A stretch of DNA of 64,000 nt from Paraperibacillus esterisolvens (GTDB taxonomy: Bacteria > Bacillota > Bacilli > Bacillales > DSM-1321): contig NZ_CP143545.1 in the NCBI RefSeq assembly GCF_046237625.1, positions 992,001 through 1,056,000 on the forward strand, written 5' to 3'. A program made the translations under genes and the position numbers. Shown piece after piece: positions 1 through 8,762 of this stretch (position 1 is the stretch's first letter; each line of letters begins with the position of its first letter). Under the pieces are notes generated by a model. The model was not told the DNA's origin and searched no databases. It saw only the letters and a list, made by a program, of their open reading frames with translations.

Positions 1-372
1 TCGAACGATTACCTGGGTTTGGCAGTCAGGCTTACAGTAATAGGGGCGGTTATCAGCCTGATTTTCGCTTCTGTGTGGGCAAAGCTTATAGTGGTTCTAT
101 TTGCCTTATACCTGACAGGCATCCAGATTCTGCCGATTGCTCGGCATCATGATAATAAATTTTGGCTGAATCTTTATCCTTTGCCTCCCTCGATGAGAAA
201 AAGGGCCGCTCTCACGGTCATTGACCGTACAATCCTGATCCAGGCTATCGTATTTTCGGCTGTTGTGGCAGCAGCAGGCAATCCCATAGGGGGAGGAGCC
301 TGCCTTGGGGCGGGGCTGATTTTCCTAGCTATTTTCCATGCATATGCAAAAAAGAAAATTGCCGCGCTTTAA
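1..372 (+). CDS. ecsB: EcsB, ABC transporter membrane subunit (3' end only)
   Basis: The reading frame is open from the first base, so this is the C-terminal part (about 123 residues) of a longer protein. It holds hydrophobic membrane segments and ends in a short basic tail (AYAKKKIAAL). In Bacillus, EcsB is the permease partner of the ATPase EcsA, and the pair affects secretion, regulated proteolysis and competence. The assignment rests on the recognisable EcsB-like C-terminus and on ecsC directly downstream, the usual ecsA-ecsB-ecsC order. The start lies outside the window. Confidence 0.75.
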   Translation, partial: SNDYLGLAVRLTVIGAVISLIFASVWAKLIVVLFALYLTGIQILPIARHHDNKFWLNLYPLPPSMRKRAALTVIDRTILIQAIVFSAVVAAAGNPIGGGACLGAGLIFLAIFHAYAKKKIAAL

Positions 373-569
373 CCCGGGTGAAACCTTTTCCGAATAACTT
401 CCGTATTACAAAAAGGCCCTTTTTTATGGGCATAATGTTTTTATTTGGACAAATCATTGATCAATGAATGCTGATTGTAACGGGCGTTCTTAAGAGTAAT
501 CAACCTTTTTATCATTAAACAGAGAGTTAGTGAATAAGCCTGTACAAAAAATAGGTTAGGAGCAGGTAT

Positions 570-1286
570 ATGAGCTATGAACGGCAGATCATCCTGGAAC
601 TTCACAAATGGGAAATGAAGATGGAGACGAGATCTGGCCTCTTGAACCGGATATCCAAGAAGGCACAGACAAAGATGAACAGTTATATCCCTGAAAAGGC
701 TCATAAGATTATCACCGACAGCATCAAGAGCATGGTAAAGGCGACCCTGGCCGGTTCCGATTGGACCACGAGGGCAAAGCCCCAGGGCGGCTTAACCCTG
801 CAGGAAAAAGATGAGCTTGTGAAAGTGGCGCTCATCAAGTACCGGAAGACAGCCCTGCTTGAAGGAGCGGGAACCGGGGCGGCGGGATTTGCAGCGGGCC
901 TTGCCGATTTTCCCCTCCTGCTGGCAATTAAAATGAAATTCCTGTTTGAAGCAGTTTCCTTATACGGTTTTAATGTGAAGGACTATGAGGAACGATTATT
1001 CATCCTCCATGTTTTCCAGCTCGCCTTTTCAAGTGATGAGAAGAAGCGAGAAATGTTTTCTATCATCTCAAACTGGGAGAAAAAGCGGCATGAGCTTAAG
1101 GAAGTGGATTGGCGCGTTTTTCAGCAGGAATACAGAGATTATATTGATTTTGTCAAAATGCTGCAGATGGTGCCCGGCATCGGGGCTGTGGTCGGGGCAT
1201 ATGCGAACTATAACCTTTTGGACCATCTGGGGGAAACCGTCATGAACAGCTGCAGGCACAGGCTGCTCCTGCAGGACAGGGGCTGA
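570..1286 (+). CDS. ecsC: EcsC family protein
   Basis: A 238-residue protein of the EcsC family, encoded after ecsB as in B. subtilis. The N-terminal part is basic and helical. The central part has a Gly/Ala-rich hydrophobic stretch around residues 95-120 (GAGTGAAGFAAGLADFP) typical of the family, and another near residues 200-215 (MVPGIGAVVGAYAN). The biochemical role is not known. TAGGAG about 8 bases upstream supports the ATG at 570. The 197-base gap to ecsB holds only a weak GC hairpin near 412-425, so co-transcription with ecsAB is possible. Confidence 0.85.
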   Translation: MSYERQIILELHKWEMKMETRSGLLNRISKKAQTKMNSYIPEKAHKIITDSIKSMVKATLAGSDWTTRAKPQGGLTLQEKDELVKVALIKYRKTALLEGAGTGAAGFAAGLADFPLLLAIKMKFLFEAVSLYGFNVKDYEERLFILHVFQLAFSSDEKKREMFSIISNWEKKRHELKEVDWRVFQQEYRDYIDFVKMLQMVPGIGAVVGAYANYNLLDHLGETVMNSCRHRLLLQDRG

Positions 1287-1349
1287 ATAATTCACACACC
1301 CTGCCCCTGATTGTTACATCAGCATTGATTAAGGAATGAGGAATCATTA

Positions 1350-2036
1350 ATGAATAAATTTTTACAGAATGCAGACAGGACGGCCCTGACTTTTGCCGGG
1401 TTCCTGTTTGTTTCATTCATCACGCTTGCCATCCTGGGCTATCTGGTACATGCCGGCTCACCGCTTGGGATAGACACGGGAAGCAGAAGCCTCCTGCAGA
1501 GTCTGGAGGGAAAAGGCAGCTCCAGGTTCTTCACGATTGTTACAGAGCTTGGCTCAAAGAATGTGCTCGCATTCGGGACTGTAATGCTATTAGCCTTTTT
1601 ATGGCTGGCCGCGAAGGATTATCTGGCAATGCTGGCAGCTGCTGTCGCAATTGGCGGCGGAGACCAGTTGAATAAACTGGCCAAGGCGATCATGGCCAGG
1701 GAGAGGCCAAGCCTTGATGCGGCAGTCGATGGCGTCGGCTACAGCTTTCCAAGCGGACATGCCATGGTCGGCTTTATTTTCTATTTTATAGCTGCCTATT
1801 TTTTGGTTAAGAACATGAAGGGGGCTGGACGGACTGCTGTCTGGATTGCGGCCTGGGCATTGATCCTGCTCATCGGTGCAAGCAGGATCTATTTCAACGT
1901 TCATTATGCATCCGATGTTCTGGGTGGATATGCCCTCGGCTTTATTACCGTGGCGGTGGTGCTTCATTGTTATGAATGGTTCAGAAAGTCAATGGACCGG
2001 AAGAAGAGCGGGGCAGCTAAACAGGAGGCTCTTTAA
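1350..2036 (+). CDS. PAP2-family membrane phosphatase
   Basis: A 228-residue integral membrane protein with all three signatures of the type-2 phosphatidic acid phosphatase superfamily. These are K-x6-RP (KAIMARERP, residues 112-120), PSGH (134-137) and SR-x5-H-x3-D (178-189, SRIYFNVHYASD). About six transmembrane segments are visible. The family removes phosphate from lipid phosphates such as undecaprenyl pyrophosphate, phosphatidic acid or phosphatidylglycerophosphate on the outer membrane face. Which of these is the substrate cannot be read from sequence. GAGG lies upstream of ATG 1350, and an intrinsic terminator follows. Confidence 0.88.
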   Translation: MNKFLQNADRTALTFAGFLFVSFITLAILGYLVHAGSPLGIDTGSRSLLQSLEGKGSSRFFTIVTELGSKNVLAFGTVMLLAFLWLAAKDYLAMLAAAVAIGGGDQLNKLAKAIMARERPSLDAAVDGVGYSFPSGHAMVGFIFYFIAAYFLVKNMKGAGRTAVWIAAWALILLIGASRIYFNVHYASDVLGGYALGFITVAVVLHCYEWFRKSMDRKKSGAAKQEAL

Positions 2037-2038
2037 TG

Positions 2039-2064
2039 TACCAGCCAGACAGGCTGGTTTTTTT
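2039..2064 (+). terminator. Intrinsic terminator after the PAP2 gene
   Basis: CCAGCC and GGCTGG arms (plus an A-T pair) separated by AGACA and followed by seven T residues, starting just after the PAP2 stop codon. Confidence 0.8.
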
Positions 2065-2128
2065 ATTCCGAGGAAATCCTGGAACGGCCCTTCATATAGT
2101 AATGCAAGGATGAAATCCGAAAAAGGAT

Positions 2129-3256
2129 GTGAGTTCTATTTCCTTGCATATCTTAGCCAATATGTTCAGCCTGCTCAGCAAGCATGGGATAAAGAAGCTC
2201 CCATTGATTACAGATGAAGAGTATAAGCTGCTGCAGTCCCGTCTGGAGCGCGAACTAGAGCTGCCAAAGCCAGGCCCTGTGATCCTGCTGCCCGAAAGCA
2301 GGGAGATTTTGAGCAGTATCCGCAAGGCTACGCGTGAGCTGAACCTGAATAATGTTACAAGGACAAACGCGTATCTTAATTATTATGTCCGGAATCCCGA
2401 AGTTCATTGGGCTTTTTTGGCGCATATGGTTTCACGCAACGGCGGATATCATATGACAGATTTAAAAGGTTCCGCCATGGATCATTTATTAAGCGAGGCC
2501 CAAAAGGAAAAGTATTTTCTCTTTCTGGAAGAAGCTAATTCCGCGATATTCAGCGATGCATATCCGCAGCTCCTTCTCTATGAATATGGTAAAAAGCAGA
2601 GAGTGCCGCACCGGGAGATTTTAAGCCTTTTTTCTGTGTCGCCCTTCATGGCCCCGGTTTGGGAGCAGTTCAGGGTTACTGGCAGCCCGGCCCTCCTGAC
2701 TGCTGCATTGATCATCAACGAGCAGAGAATGCTGCAGGCAAGGCTGCTCAGCCAGGGGACTCATGCGAAGATTCTCGGCGGTTTGGATTTTCAGCTCCAG
2801 GAGTTCTTTGGTTTCACCACTGTAGTTTTTCCTTACAGCAAGGGAAGGGAGCGGTATAAACTCTCTGGCCTTGCCGTGAGACGGTTTGCCGAGCCTGCTG
2901 AGCGTATCGCCGTCGGTAAAAAACTGTACGCCATATTGTTTGATAAAAAGATCTATCCGGGTGCCCTCGAGTTTGCAAGGGGAATACGGCACACTGCCTC
3001 GCGGGCAGATTATTGGGGCGGAATCTTCAGCAGGAGCAGAGAGGATGGGCAAAAGCTATACAGTCCAGGACTCTCTGACGCATGGAGCAATATTAGCCTG
3101 CCTCCCCTGAAGCCCTCAGGCTGGTTTACTGACAAGAGGTACATCGAAGAATTGAAGTGGGGAATCATACCAGTAGAAAAGGATATTACTAAGAAAGTTA
3201 TGGAGAATTTAAAAGTGATCCAGACCCTCAATGAATGGAACGATGTGATGGATTGA
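2129..3256 (+). CDS. DUF2515-like (YppC-type) protein
   Basis: A 375-residue soluble protein starting at GTG 2129 with AAAAGG four bases upstream; an ATG 11 codons later is an alternative. Residues 75-115 hold a motif block (NVTRTNAYLNYY, HWAFLAHMVSRNGGYHMTDL) that I associate with the DUF2515/YppC family of Bacillus, whose function is unknown. No catalytic motif, signal peptide or membrane segment is visible. In B. subtilis yppC lies near recU, so this location is different and the family name rests on memory of the motif. It has its own terminator and faces hmoB. Confidence 0.65.
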   Translation: MSSISLHILANMFSLLSKHGIKKLPLITDEEYKLLQSRLERELELPKPGPVILLPESREILSSIRKATRELNLNNVTRTNAYLNYYVRNPEVHWAFLAHMVSRNGGYHMTDLKGSAMDHLLSEAQKEKYFLFLEEANSAIFSDAYPQLLLYEYGKKQRVPHREILSLFSVSPFMAPVWEQFRVTGSPALLTAALIINEQRMLQARLLSQGTHAKILGGLDFQLQEFFGFTTVVFPYSKGRERYKLSGLAVRRFAEPAERIAVGKKLYAILFDKKIYPGALEFARGIRHTASRADYWGGIFSRSREDGQKLYSPGLSDAWSNISLPPLKPSGWFTDKRYIEELKWGIIPVEKDITKKVMENLKVIQTLNEWNDVMD

Positions 3257-3266
3257 TTCTCCTCCC

Positions 3267-3300
3267 GAAAAAGAAAACGGCGGCTGCCGTTTTTCTTTTG
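3267..3300. terminator. Bidirectional terminator between the DUF2515-like gene and hmoB
   Basis: An A-rich arm ending in ACGGC pairs with GCCGTTTTTCTTTT across a short GGCT loop. The A run and T run make it work in both directions between the converging genes. Confidence 0.75.
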
Positions 3301-3329
3301 GGAAATAATCGGGAATGGGGCCTGTTCCC

Positions 3330-3839
3330 TTAATCTTCACTGACCGCGTATTTGGTGACATAGGAGGAGCCTGAGAAGATGGTCTGCTGCGGTGCGTCTG
3401 CTTCTGGTGCCCCTTCTTTTTTTGCATGCGCCTTGGCGAATGACTGTGAGTTCTGCCAGTTGTCGAAGCCCTGCTGATTTTCCCAGAGAGTAAAGATCAC
3501 GTAGGTGTCAGAGTTGAGCGGGCGGAGCACCCTCATGGCAATGAAACCAGGTTCATTCTGGATTAATCCTGCGCGGTTCTTGAATCTATACTCAAAGATT
3601 GGACGGCCTTCGTCTGTTACCGGAATATTGTTCATTACAGCATAGCCGCGTCCTGCAAGGCTGCCCACTGAATCAATCACTTCATATTTGCGGGGCTGGC
3701 TGAAAATGGTAGCCCCTTCTGTTTCGTGAAGAAGAAGCGAGTTTTCTATGCTGTTTAAGAGAAGCATATTCTCCCCTGAGTTCTTTTGTTTGATGGTTCC
3801 TAAAAAGCCGGCTGTTCCTGCGGTTATGAAAATATTCAT
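3330..3839 (-). CDS. hmoB: Heme-degrading monooxygenase HmoB
   Basis: A 169-residue protein that I recognise as B. subtilis HmoB (YhgC), an IsdG-type antibiotic-biosynthesis-monooxygenase-fold enzyme that opens heme to release iron. Shared blocks include MNIFITAGTAGF at the start, HETEG, YEVID, EGRPIFEYRFKNRAG, PGFIAMRVLRPL and SDTYVIFTLWE. The ATG at 3839 is preferred over an in-frame GTG at 3848 because AGAGGGG sits at proper distance from it and the N-terminus then matches the family. It is divergent from hemE, so heme degradation and synthesis genes share one intergenic region. pbpF, which lies here in B. subtilis, is absent. Confidence 0.9.
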   Translation of the reverse strand: MNIFITAGTAGFLGTIKQKNSGENMLLLNSIENSLLLHETEGATIFSQPRKYEVIDSVGSLAGRGYAVMNNIPVTDEGRPIFEYRFKNRAGLIQNEPGFIAMRVLRPLNSDTYVIFTLWENQQGFDNWQNSQSFAKAHAKKEGAPEADAPQQTIFSGSSYVTKYAVSED

Positions 3840-3930
3840 CACAAACACCCCTCTAAAGTCTTTTCTTCATTCTACCTCATGCAGGAGGGAAGTAAACTAT
3901 GACAGCTCTTCGGGAAAAAGCGTCTATTTT

Positions 3931-3957
3931 TTGACAATTGACCTTGTAAACTATACA
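3931..3957 (+). promoter_or_regulatory. Possible sigma-A promoter for the hem operon
   Basis: A consensus TTGACA (3931-3936) is followed 15 bases later by TATACA (3952-3957). The spacing is shorter than ideal, and the start of transcription would lie about 100 bases before hemE. Confidence 0.35.
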
Positions 3958-4057
3958 TCTTTAGGATAAAAGTCTATATTGATAACATACCAAAATAAAT
4001 TAAAATGCTTCATCTATGTATATTTTTAAGTGTGATTTTGAAAGGTGGATATTTTTT

Positions 4058-5092
4058 ATGACAAAAGTGTTAAACGAAACATTCCTTAAGGCGGCTAGAG
4101 GTGAAAAGACCGATTACACACCGGTCTGGTACATGAGACAGGCCGGAAGATCGCAGCCTGAATACCGAAAGCTGAAAGAGAAATATTCGCTTTTCGAAAT
4201 TACACATCAGCCGGAGCTTGGCGCATATGTGACGAGGCTTCCGGTCGAGCAGTATAATGTGGATGCAGCCATCCTATATAAAGATATTATGACTCCGCTC
4301 CCGGGAATTGGAGTGGATGTTGACATTGTATCAGGAATCGGTCCAGTGATCCAAAACCCGATCCGGTCGCTGCAGGATGTAGAGAAGCTGGGTGAACTGA
4401 ATCCCGAAGAACATATTCCCTATATCCTGGATACAATCAAGCTGCTTGTCAATGAGCAGCTGAATGTTCCGCTTATCGGCTTTTCCGGGGCTCCCTTCAC
4501 CATTGCTTCCTATATGATTGAAGGGGGTCCGTCAAAGAACTACAACAAAACCAAAGCTTTTATGTATTCAGAGCCCGAGGCGTGGTTTGCGCTGATGGAT
4601 AAGCTTGGAGATACGGCCATCACATACGTCAAAGCCCAGATCAAGGCCGGGGCAAAGGCGATACAGCTGTTTGACTCCTGGGTGGGTGCGCTGAATGTAG
4701 AAGATTACCGCCTATTCATCAAGCCGGTCATGAACCGCATTTTCACCGAACTGAAGGAGGAAAATGTGCCGCTCATCATGTTTGGAGTCGGCGCAAGCCA
4801 TCTTGCCATGGAGTGGAATGACCTTCCGCTTGATGTGGTGGGCCTTGACTGGAGACTGCAGATTGAAAAAGCGAGGGAGCTTGGCCTAGAGAAGACGCTG
4901 ATGGGAAATCTCGATCCAGCCATCCTTCTGTCCACATGGGACGTAATCGAGGAAAGAACAAAGGCGATCCTTGACCAGGGAATGAAGCAGCCTGCGCATA
5001 TCTTTAACCTTGGGCACGGCGTATTCCCTGATGTAAACCCCGACACACTCAAAAGGTTGACAGCATTTATCCATGAATACTCACAACGATAA
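4058..5092 (+). CDS. hemE: Uroporphyrinogen decarboxylase
   Basis: HemE decarboxylates the four acetate side chains of uroporphyrinogen III to give coproporphyrinogen III in the cytosol. The 344-residue product has the signature MRQAGR near residue 26 with the binding arginines, the YKDIMTPL block with the catalytic Asp, and GFSGAPFTIASYMIEGG. An in-frame ATG lies at 4016, but ATG 4058 is the better start: AAAGGTGG lies nine bases upstream and the family N-terminus (MTKVLNETFLKA) begins there. It is first of hemE-hemH-hemY, with 28 bases to hemH. Confidence 0.96.
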   Translation: MTKVLNETFLKAARGEKTDYTPVWYMRQAGRSQPEYRKLKEKYSLFEITHQPELGAYVTRLPVEQYNVDAAILYKDIMTPLPGIGVDVDIVSGIGPVIQNPIRSLQDVEKLGELNPEEHIPYILDTIKLLVNEQLNVPLIGFSGAPFTIASYMIEGGPSKNYNKTKAFMYSEPEAWFALMDKLGDTAITYVKAQIKAGAKAIQLFDSWVGALNVEDYRLFIKPVMNRIFTELKEENVPLIMFGVGASHLAMEWNDLPLDVVGLDWRLQIEKARELGLEKTLMGNLDPAILLSTWDVIEERTKAILDQGMKQPAHIFNLGHGVFPDVNPDTLKRLTAFIHEYSQR

Positions 5093-5120
5093 AATTACCA
5101 GCTAAAGAGGTGCGAAGGAA

Positions 5121-6053
5121 ATGGCAAAAAAGAAAGTCGGCCTTCTCGTTATGGCTTACGGAACTCCATATAAAGAAGAAGATATTGAAAGATATTATAC
5201 ACATATCAGGCGTGGCAGGAGACCTTCAGACGAAGCGCTTGAGGATCTGAGGTCCCGGTACGAAGCAATCGGCGGCATATCACCGCTTGCAAAAATTACC
5301 GCCGCACAGGCTGAAAGCCTGGAAGTGAAGCTGAATGAAGTTCAGGATGAAGTAGAATTCAAATACTATCTGGGCCTGAAGCATATTGAGCCATTCATAG
5401 AGGATGCAGTGAACCAGATGCATAAGGATGGAATAACGGAAGCTGTGAGCATCGTTCTTGCCCCGCACTTTTCTACTTTCAGCGTGAAGTCCTATAATGG
5501 CCGTGCCCAGGAAGAAGCAGAAAAAATTGGCGGTCCGGCCATTAAGAGTGTGGAAAGCTGGTATGATGAGCCCGGCTTCATCGGCTATTGGACAGACAGG
5601 CTGAAGGAAACGTACAGCGCCATGCCGGAAGGGGAAAGGGAACAGTCGGTCCTCATCGTCTCAGCCCACAGCCTGCCGGAAAAAATACTGCAGGCGGGTG
5701 ACCCTTATCCCGACCAGCTCAGAGAAACAGCAGATCTCATTGCAGCAGGTGCAGGAATCAAAAATTATGAACTCGGCTGGCAGAGTGCGGGGAATACGCC
5801 TGAGCCGTGGCTTGGACCGGATGTCCAGGACCTGACAAGGGATTTGTTCAACAGGGACGGATACAAGGCGTTTGTCTATGCGCCAGTCGGCTTTGTCTCG
5901 GACCATCTTGAGGTACTGTTTGACAATGATGTTGAATGCCGTGTGGTGACAGAGGAAATCGGGGCTTCTTACTACCGCCCGGAAATGCCAAACACCCACC
6001 CTGGATTCATCAGCACACTGGCTTCCGTCGTATTAAATAAATATCATTCATGA
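5121..6053 (+). CDS. hemH: Coproporphyrin III ferrochelatase
   Basis: HemH (also CpfC) inserts Fe2+ into coproporphyrin III in the pathway used by Gram-positive bacteria. The protein has 310 residues, the expected length. The metal-site residues are present: H183 in SAHSLPEK and E264 in SDHLEVLFD. It lies between hemE and hemY. The enzyme of this family is soluble and monomeric and lacks the 2Fe-2S cluster of animal ferrochelatases. Confidence 0.96.
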   Translation: MAKKKVGLLVMAYGTPYKEEDIERYYTHIRRGRRPSDEALEDLRSRYEAIGGISPLAKITAAQAESLEVKLNEVQDEVEFKYYLGLKHIEPFIEDAVNQMHKDGITEAVSIVLAPHFSTFSVKSYNGRAQEEAEKIGGPAIKSVESWYDEPGFIGYWTDRLKETYSAMPEGEREQSVLIVSAHSLPEKILQAGDPYPDQLRETADLIAAGAGIKNYELGWQSAGNTPEPWLGPDVQDLTRDLFNRDGYKAFVYAPVGFVSDHLEVLFDNDVECRVVTEEIGASYYRPEMPNTHPGFISTLASVVLNKYHS

Positions 6054-6090
6054 CGAAATAGATTATTCTTTATAAAGAAGGCGATGAACT

Positions 6091-7503
6091 GTGAGTCAGC
6101 AAAAGCAGAAGGCTGTAATTATCGGCGGCGGAATAACCGGCTTAGCCGCGGCCTACTACCTGCAAAAGAGAGCCAGGCAGGATAATCTCCCGCTTGAGGT
6201 AATCCTCATTGAAGCCGGCCAGCGGCTGGGCGGAAAAATACAGACCACCATCAAGGACGGCTTTGTCATTGAAAAGGGCCCGGACTCCTTTCTTGCCCGT
6301 AAAGAGAGTGCATCGCGGCTAGCGCGGGAAGTGGGGATGGAGGATAAGCTTGTCCATAACACTGCCGGCAGGTCCTATGTGCTTGTGCGTGAGAAGCTGC
6401 ATGGAATGCCTGGCGGATCTATCATGGGAATTCCGACGCAGATAGCCCCTTTCATCACCACAGGGCTGTTCAGCCCCGTCGGCAAGCTCCGGGCGGCAGC
6501 CGATTTTATTCTGCCCCGGTCAAAGACGGCAGGAGACCAGTCACTGGGCCGTTTTTTCCGGCGCAGGCTTGGGAATGAGGTCGTGGAAAACCTGATTGAA
6601 CCGCTCCTTTCAGGGATATACGCCGGCGATATCGACCGGCTGAGCCTTATGTCCACCTTTCCACAGTTTCATCAAGTGGAAGAGCAGTATCGAAGCATGA
6701 TCCTCGGCATGAGGAAAACATCTCCTGCCGCTAAGAAAAAACCTGAAGGCGCAAAGAAGGGTGCTTTTTTAACATTCACTGGCGGCCTTGAATCCTTTGT
6801 GTCAGCTATTGAGGCTAAACTTGCCCCTTCCTCTATCATCAAGGGAGTCAAAGTGGAAAAGTTGATCAAAGAAGCACGGAGCTATTCCCTTACTCTTAAC
6901 AATGGGAAGAAGCTGGATGCAGATGCGGTCATCGTCACAGTGCCCCATCTTGCCGTGCAGCCGATGCTCTCCTCTTATCCTTTCTTTGAAGGCCTGAAGG
7001 AAATGCCTGCCACCTCTGTGGCAACTGTGGCGATGGCCTTCGACGCTTCTGCGATTAAGAAGGACATAGACGGAACAGGCTTCGTGGTTTCGAGGAACAG
7101 CGATTATACGATCACGGCCTGTACATGGACACATAAAAAATGGCCGCACTCCACACCGGAAGGAAAGGTACTCCTGCGCTGCTACGTAGGACGTGCCGGA
7201 GATCAAACCGTTGTCGACCTCTCAGATGAAGAGATTAAGAAAATTGTTCTTGAAGACTTGAATAAGACGATGGACATAACATCTCAGCCTGAATTCACCA
7301 TTGTGACCCGCTGGAAGGATGCCATGCCACAATATAATGTAGGGCACAAGCAGAGGATTGCGGCACTTAAGGAGCAGACGTTCAGGGAACTTCCGGGTGT
7401 AATCCTTGCCGGCAGCTCTTATGAGGGTCTCGGCCTGCCTGATTGCATCGATCAGGGAGAGGAAGCTGTGGAGCTTGCCCTGAAACATTTGAATATGATT
7501 TGA
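6091..7503 (+). CDS. hemY: Coproporphyrinogen III oxidase (HemY/CgoX)
   Basis: An FAD enzyme that oxidises coproporphyrinogen III to coproporphyrin III, the step before ferrochelatase in the coproporphyrin pathway; older annotations call it protoporphyrinogen oxidase. It has 470 residues. The FAD-binding GGGITGLAAAYYL lies at residues 12-24, and the C-terminal FAD motif is near GVILAGSSYEGLGLPDCI. The start is GTG 6091 with AAAGAAGG nine bases upstream. It is last in the hem operon and is followed by a strong terminator. Confidence 0.95.
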   Translation: MSQQKQKAVIIGGGITGLAAAYYLQKRARQDNLPLEVILIEAGQRLGGKIQTTIKDGFVIEKGPDSFLARKESASRLAREVGMEDKLVHNTAGRSYVLVREKLHGMPGGSIMGIPTQIAPFITTGLFSPVGKLRAAADFILPRSKTAGDQSLGRFFRRRLGNEVVENLIEPLLSGIYAGDIDRLSLMSTFPQFHQVEEQYRSMILGMRKTSPAAKKKPEGAKKGAFLTFTGGLESFVSAIEAKLAPSSIIKGVKVEKLIKEARSYSLTLNNGKKLDADAVIVTVPHLAVQPMLSSYPFFEGLKEMPATSVATVAMAFDASAIKKDIDGTGFVVSRNSDYTITACTWTHKKWPHSTPEGKVLLRCYVGRAGDQTVVDLSDEEIKKIVLEDLNKTMDITSQPEFTIVTRWKDAMPQYNVGHKQRIAALKEQTFRELPGVILAGSSYEGLGLPDCIDQGEEAVELALKHLNMI

Positions 7504-7507
7504 CGAT

Positions 7508-7546
7508 AAATGCGCCAGCCGGATTCATACTGTGCTGGCGCATTTT
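7508..7546 (+). terminator. Terminator of the hem operon
   Basis: A perfect 12-base stem, AAATGCGCCAGC with GCTGGCGCATTT, separated by 14 bases, starts four bases after hemY. The T run is short. Confidence 0.8.
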
Positions 7547-7682
7547 ACATCTGAAAGGAACCGGGCAGCGCACACTCACAATTCTTTCGGCCCGCTTGAA
7601 GGAAAACCACTCTTTTTGTCGAAATGAATGGTATTAGAGTGTTATCTGCTAAAATTGCTCACGCGGGCAGGAGGATATGAGA

Positions 7683-7820
7683 ATGAAAAGAAAGAATCGG
7701 CAGAAACTAAGTGAAGTGCCAATCTCTGTGCGTCTCCGCGAGGGAATGGTCACTCTGCTGCTGAATGCCTGCTTTTTTATATTGGTAGCTTTCATGCTTC
7801 TATTTTTCCTGAAATCCTAG
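7683..7820 (+). CDS. Small membrane protein, 45 residues, unrecognised
   Basis: A short ORF with GCAGGAGG eight bases before ATG 7683 (an in-frame ATG two codons earlier is too close to the site). The first 20 residues are strongly basic and polar (MKRKNRQKLSEVPISVRLRE). Residues 22-43 form one hydrophobic segment (GMVTLLLNACFFILVAFMLL), so a single-pass protein with its N-terminus inside is likely. It lies alone between the hem terminator and yhgD. I do not recognise the family. The ribosome binding site and amphipathic layout argue that it is real. Confidence 0.6.
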   Translation: MKRKNRQKLSEVPISVRLREGMVTLLLNACFFILVAFMLLFFLKS

Positions 7821-7825
7821 AGTGC

Positions 7826-7854
7826 TTGTCTCCTTTGGGCGCTTTTGATAAAAT
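7826..7854 (+). promoter_or_regulatory. Sigma-A promoter of yhgD
   Basis: TTGTCT and TAAAAT separated by 17 bases; transcription would start near 7861. A TTGGT/ACCAA inverted repeat (about 7855-7874) just downstream could be an operator. Confidence 0.5.
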
Positions 7855-7903
7855 TGGTTTATAAAATGACCAAAGTGTTCAAGAAGTCAAAGGGGAGACG
7901 CTT

Positions 7904-8482
7904 ATGTCTGTAAATAGAAAGCAATTAATCCTTGAGGCAGCGGCAAAATCCTTTTCGCTGTTTGGTTATAAAGCAACCACCATGGATCAGGTGGCTAAGA
8001 TCGCCGATGTCGGCAAGGGGACGATCTACACCTTCTTCCGCAATAAAGAAGAGCTGTTCAGGGAAATCGTCGAACGTCTCATTGAAGAGATGAAGCGGGA
8101 AGCAGATAAGACGCTGAATCCATCACTGTCCCTGCACGAGAATATTCACAGTGTTTTGTATAAGATGCTTGAGTACAGGCGCGACCATCAGTTCATGATT
8201 AAGCTCATTCAGGAAAAAAAGGAAATGGGCACGCGCGCTGTCATCGAAATGGTGGACGAAATTGAAAAAGCCATCGTTTCCTATATAAGCAGCAAACTGA
8301 AGATGGGCATGGAAAATGGGAAAATCATAGAATGTGACCCTGAGCTTACTTCCTTTCTTCTGCTGAAGATGTACATCACCCTTATTTTTGATTGGGAAAA
8401 AAGCCACACTCCTCTTTCAAAGGAGGAAATCGCAGAGCTGCTCGAGCTGTATATGTTCAAGGGACTTTCCAGAACTCCTTAA
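7904..8482 (+). CDS. yhgD: TetR-family transcriptional regulator YhgD
   Basis: A 192-residue TetR/AcrR repressor. The N-terminal helix-turn-helix covers roughly residues 8-47 (ILEAAAKSFSLFGYKATTMDQVA, then VGKGTIYTFFRNKEELF). The rest is the helical ligand-binding and dimerisation domain. Length, sequence and position after the hem genes match B. subtilis YhgD. In B. subtilis it precedes yhgE, a large membrane protein that is missing here, so its target in this genome is unclear. AAAGGGGAGA precedes the ATG. Confidence 0.85.
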   Translation: MSVNRKQLILEAAAKSFSLFGYKATTMDQVAKIADVGKGTIYTFFRNKEELFREIVERLIEEMKREADKTLNPSLSLHENIHSVLYKMLEYRRDHQFMIKLIQEKKEMGTRAVIEMVDEIEKAIVSYISSKLKMGMENGKIIECDPELTSFLLLKMYITLIFDWEKSHTPLSKEEIAELLELYMFKGLSRTP

Positions 8483-8501
8483 AAGAGTAGCTGTCTTATA
8501 A

Positions 8502-8541
8502 CAGAGCAAAGCACTTCGTGTTTTTCCCTGGCTTTGCTCTG
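8502..8541 (+). terminator. Hairpin after yhgD
   Basis: An 11-base perfect stem, CAGAGCAAAGC with GCTTTGCTCTG, with an 18-base loop. The T-rich tail follows only after CCGC, so termination efficiency is uncertain. Confidence 0.55.
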
Positions 8542-8690
8542 CCGCTTTTATTATTTTTTAAGGAGCAGCTGGAGGATGTCTCCCAGTTCCGTATTGGGAA
8601 GTAAGTCTGCCTGCTGCGTTAAAAAAATGAAGTTTTCGGAGAGTAAACGCCGCCCGGCGAAGTGTTGATGCTTTTCTGCTCATGAGCAAA

Positions 8691-8730
8691 AGAAGAGGAT
8701 ATCCCAATCATAGGGGACATCCTCTTTTTT
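8691..8730. terminator. Bidirectional terminator after yhfH
   Basis: AAGAGGAT-ATCCC pairs with GGGAC-ATCCTCTT and has T runs on both strands. On the minus strand it terminates yhfH. I see no gene between it and the yhgD hairpin. Confidence 0.7.
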
Positions 8731-8762
8731 GTTGAAATTCCTTTGTGAGGTGCATTGCGGGA

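Noticed and set aside
441..704. 87-codon minus-strand frame before and over ecsC
   Set aside because: Overlaps the start of ecsC, has no ribosome binding site, and has Leu/His/Phe-rich random-like composition.
8542..8690. Possible small RNA between the yhgD hairpin and the terminator at 8691
   Set aside because: No promoter could be found, and the terminator is explained by yhfH on the other strand.
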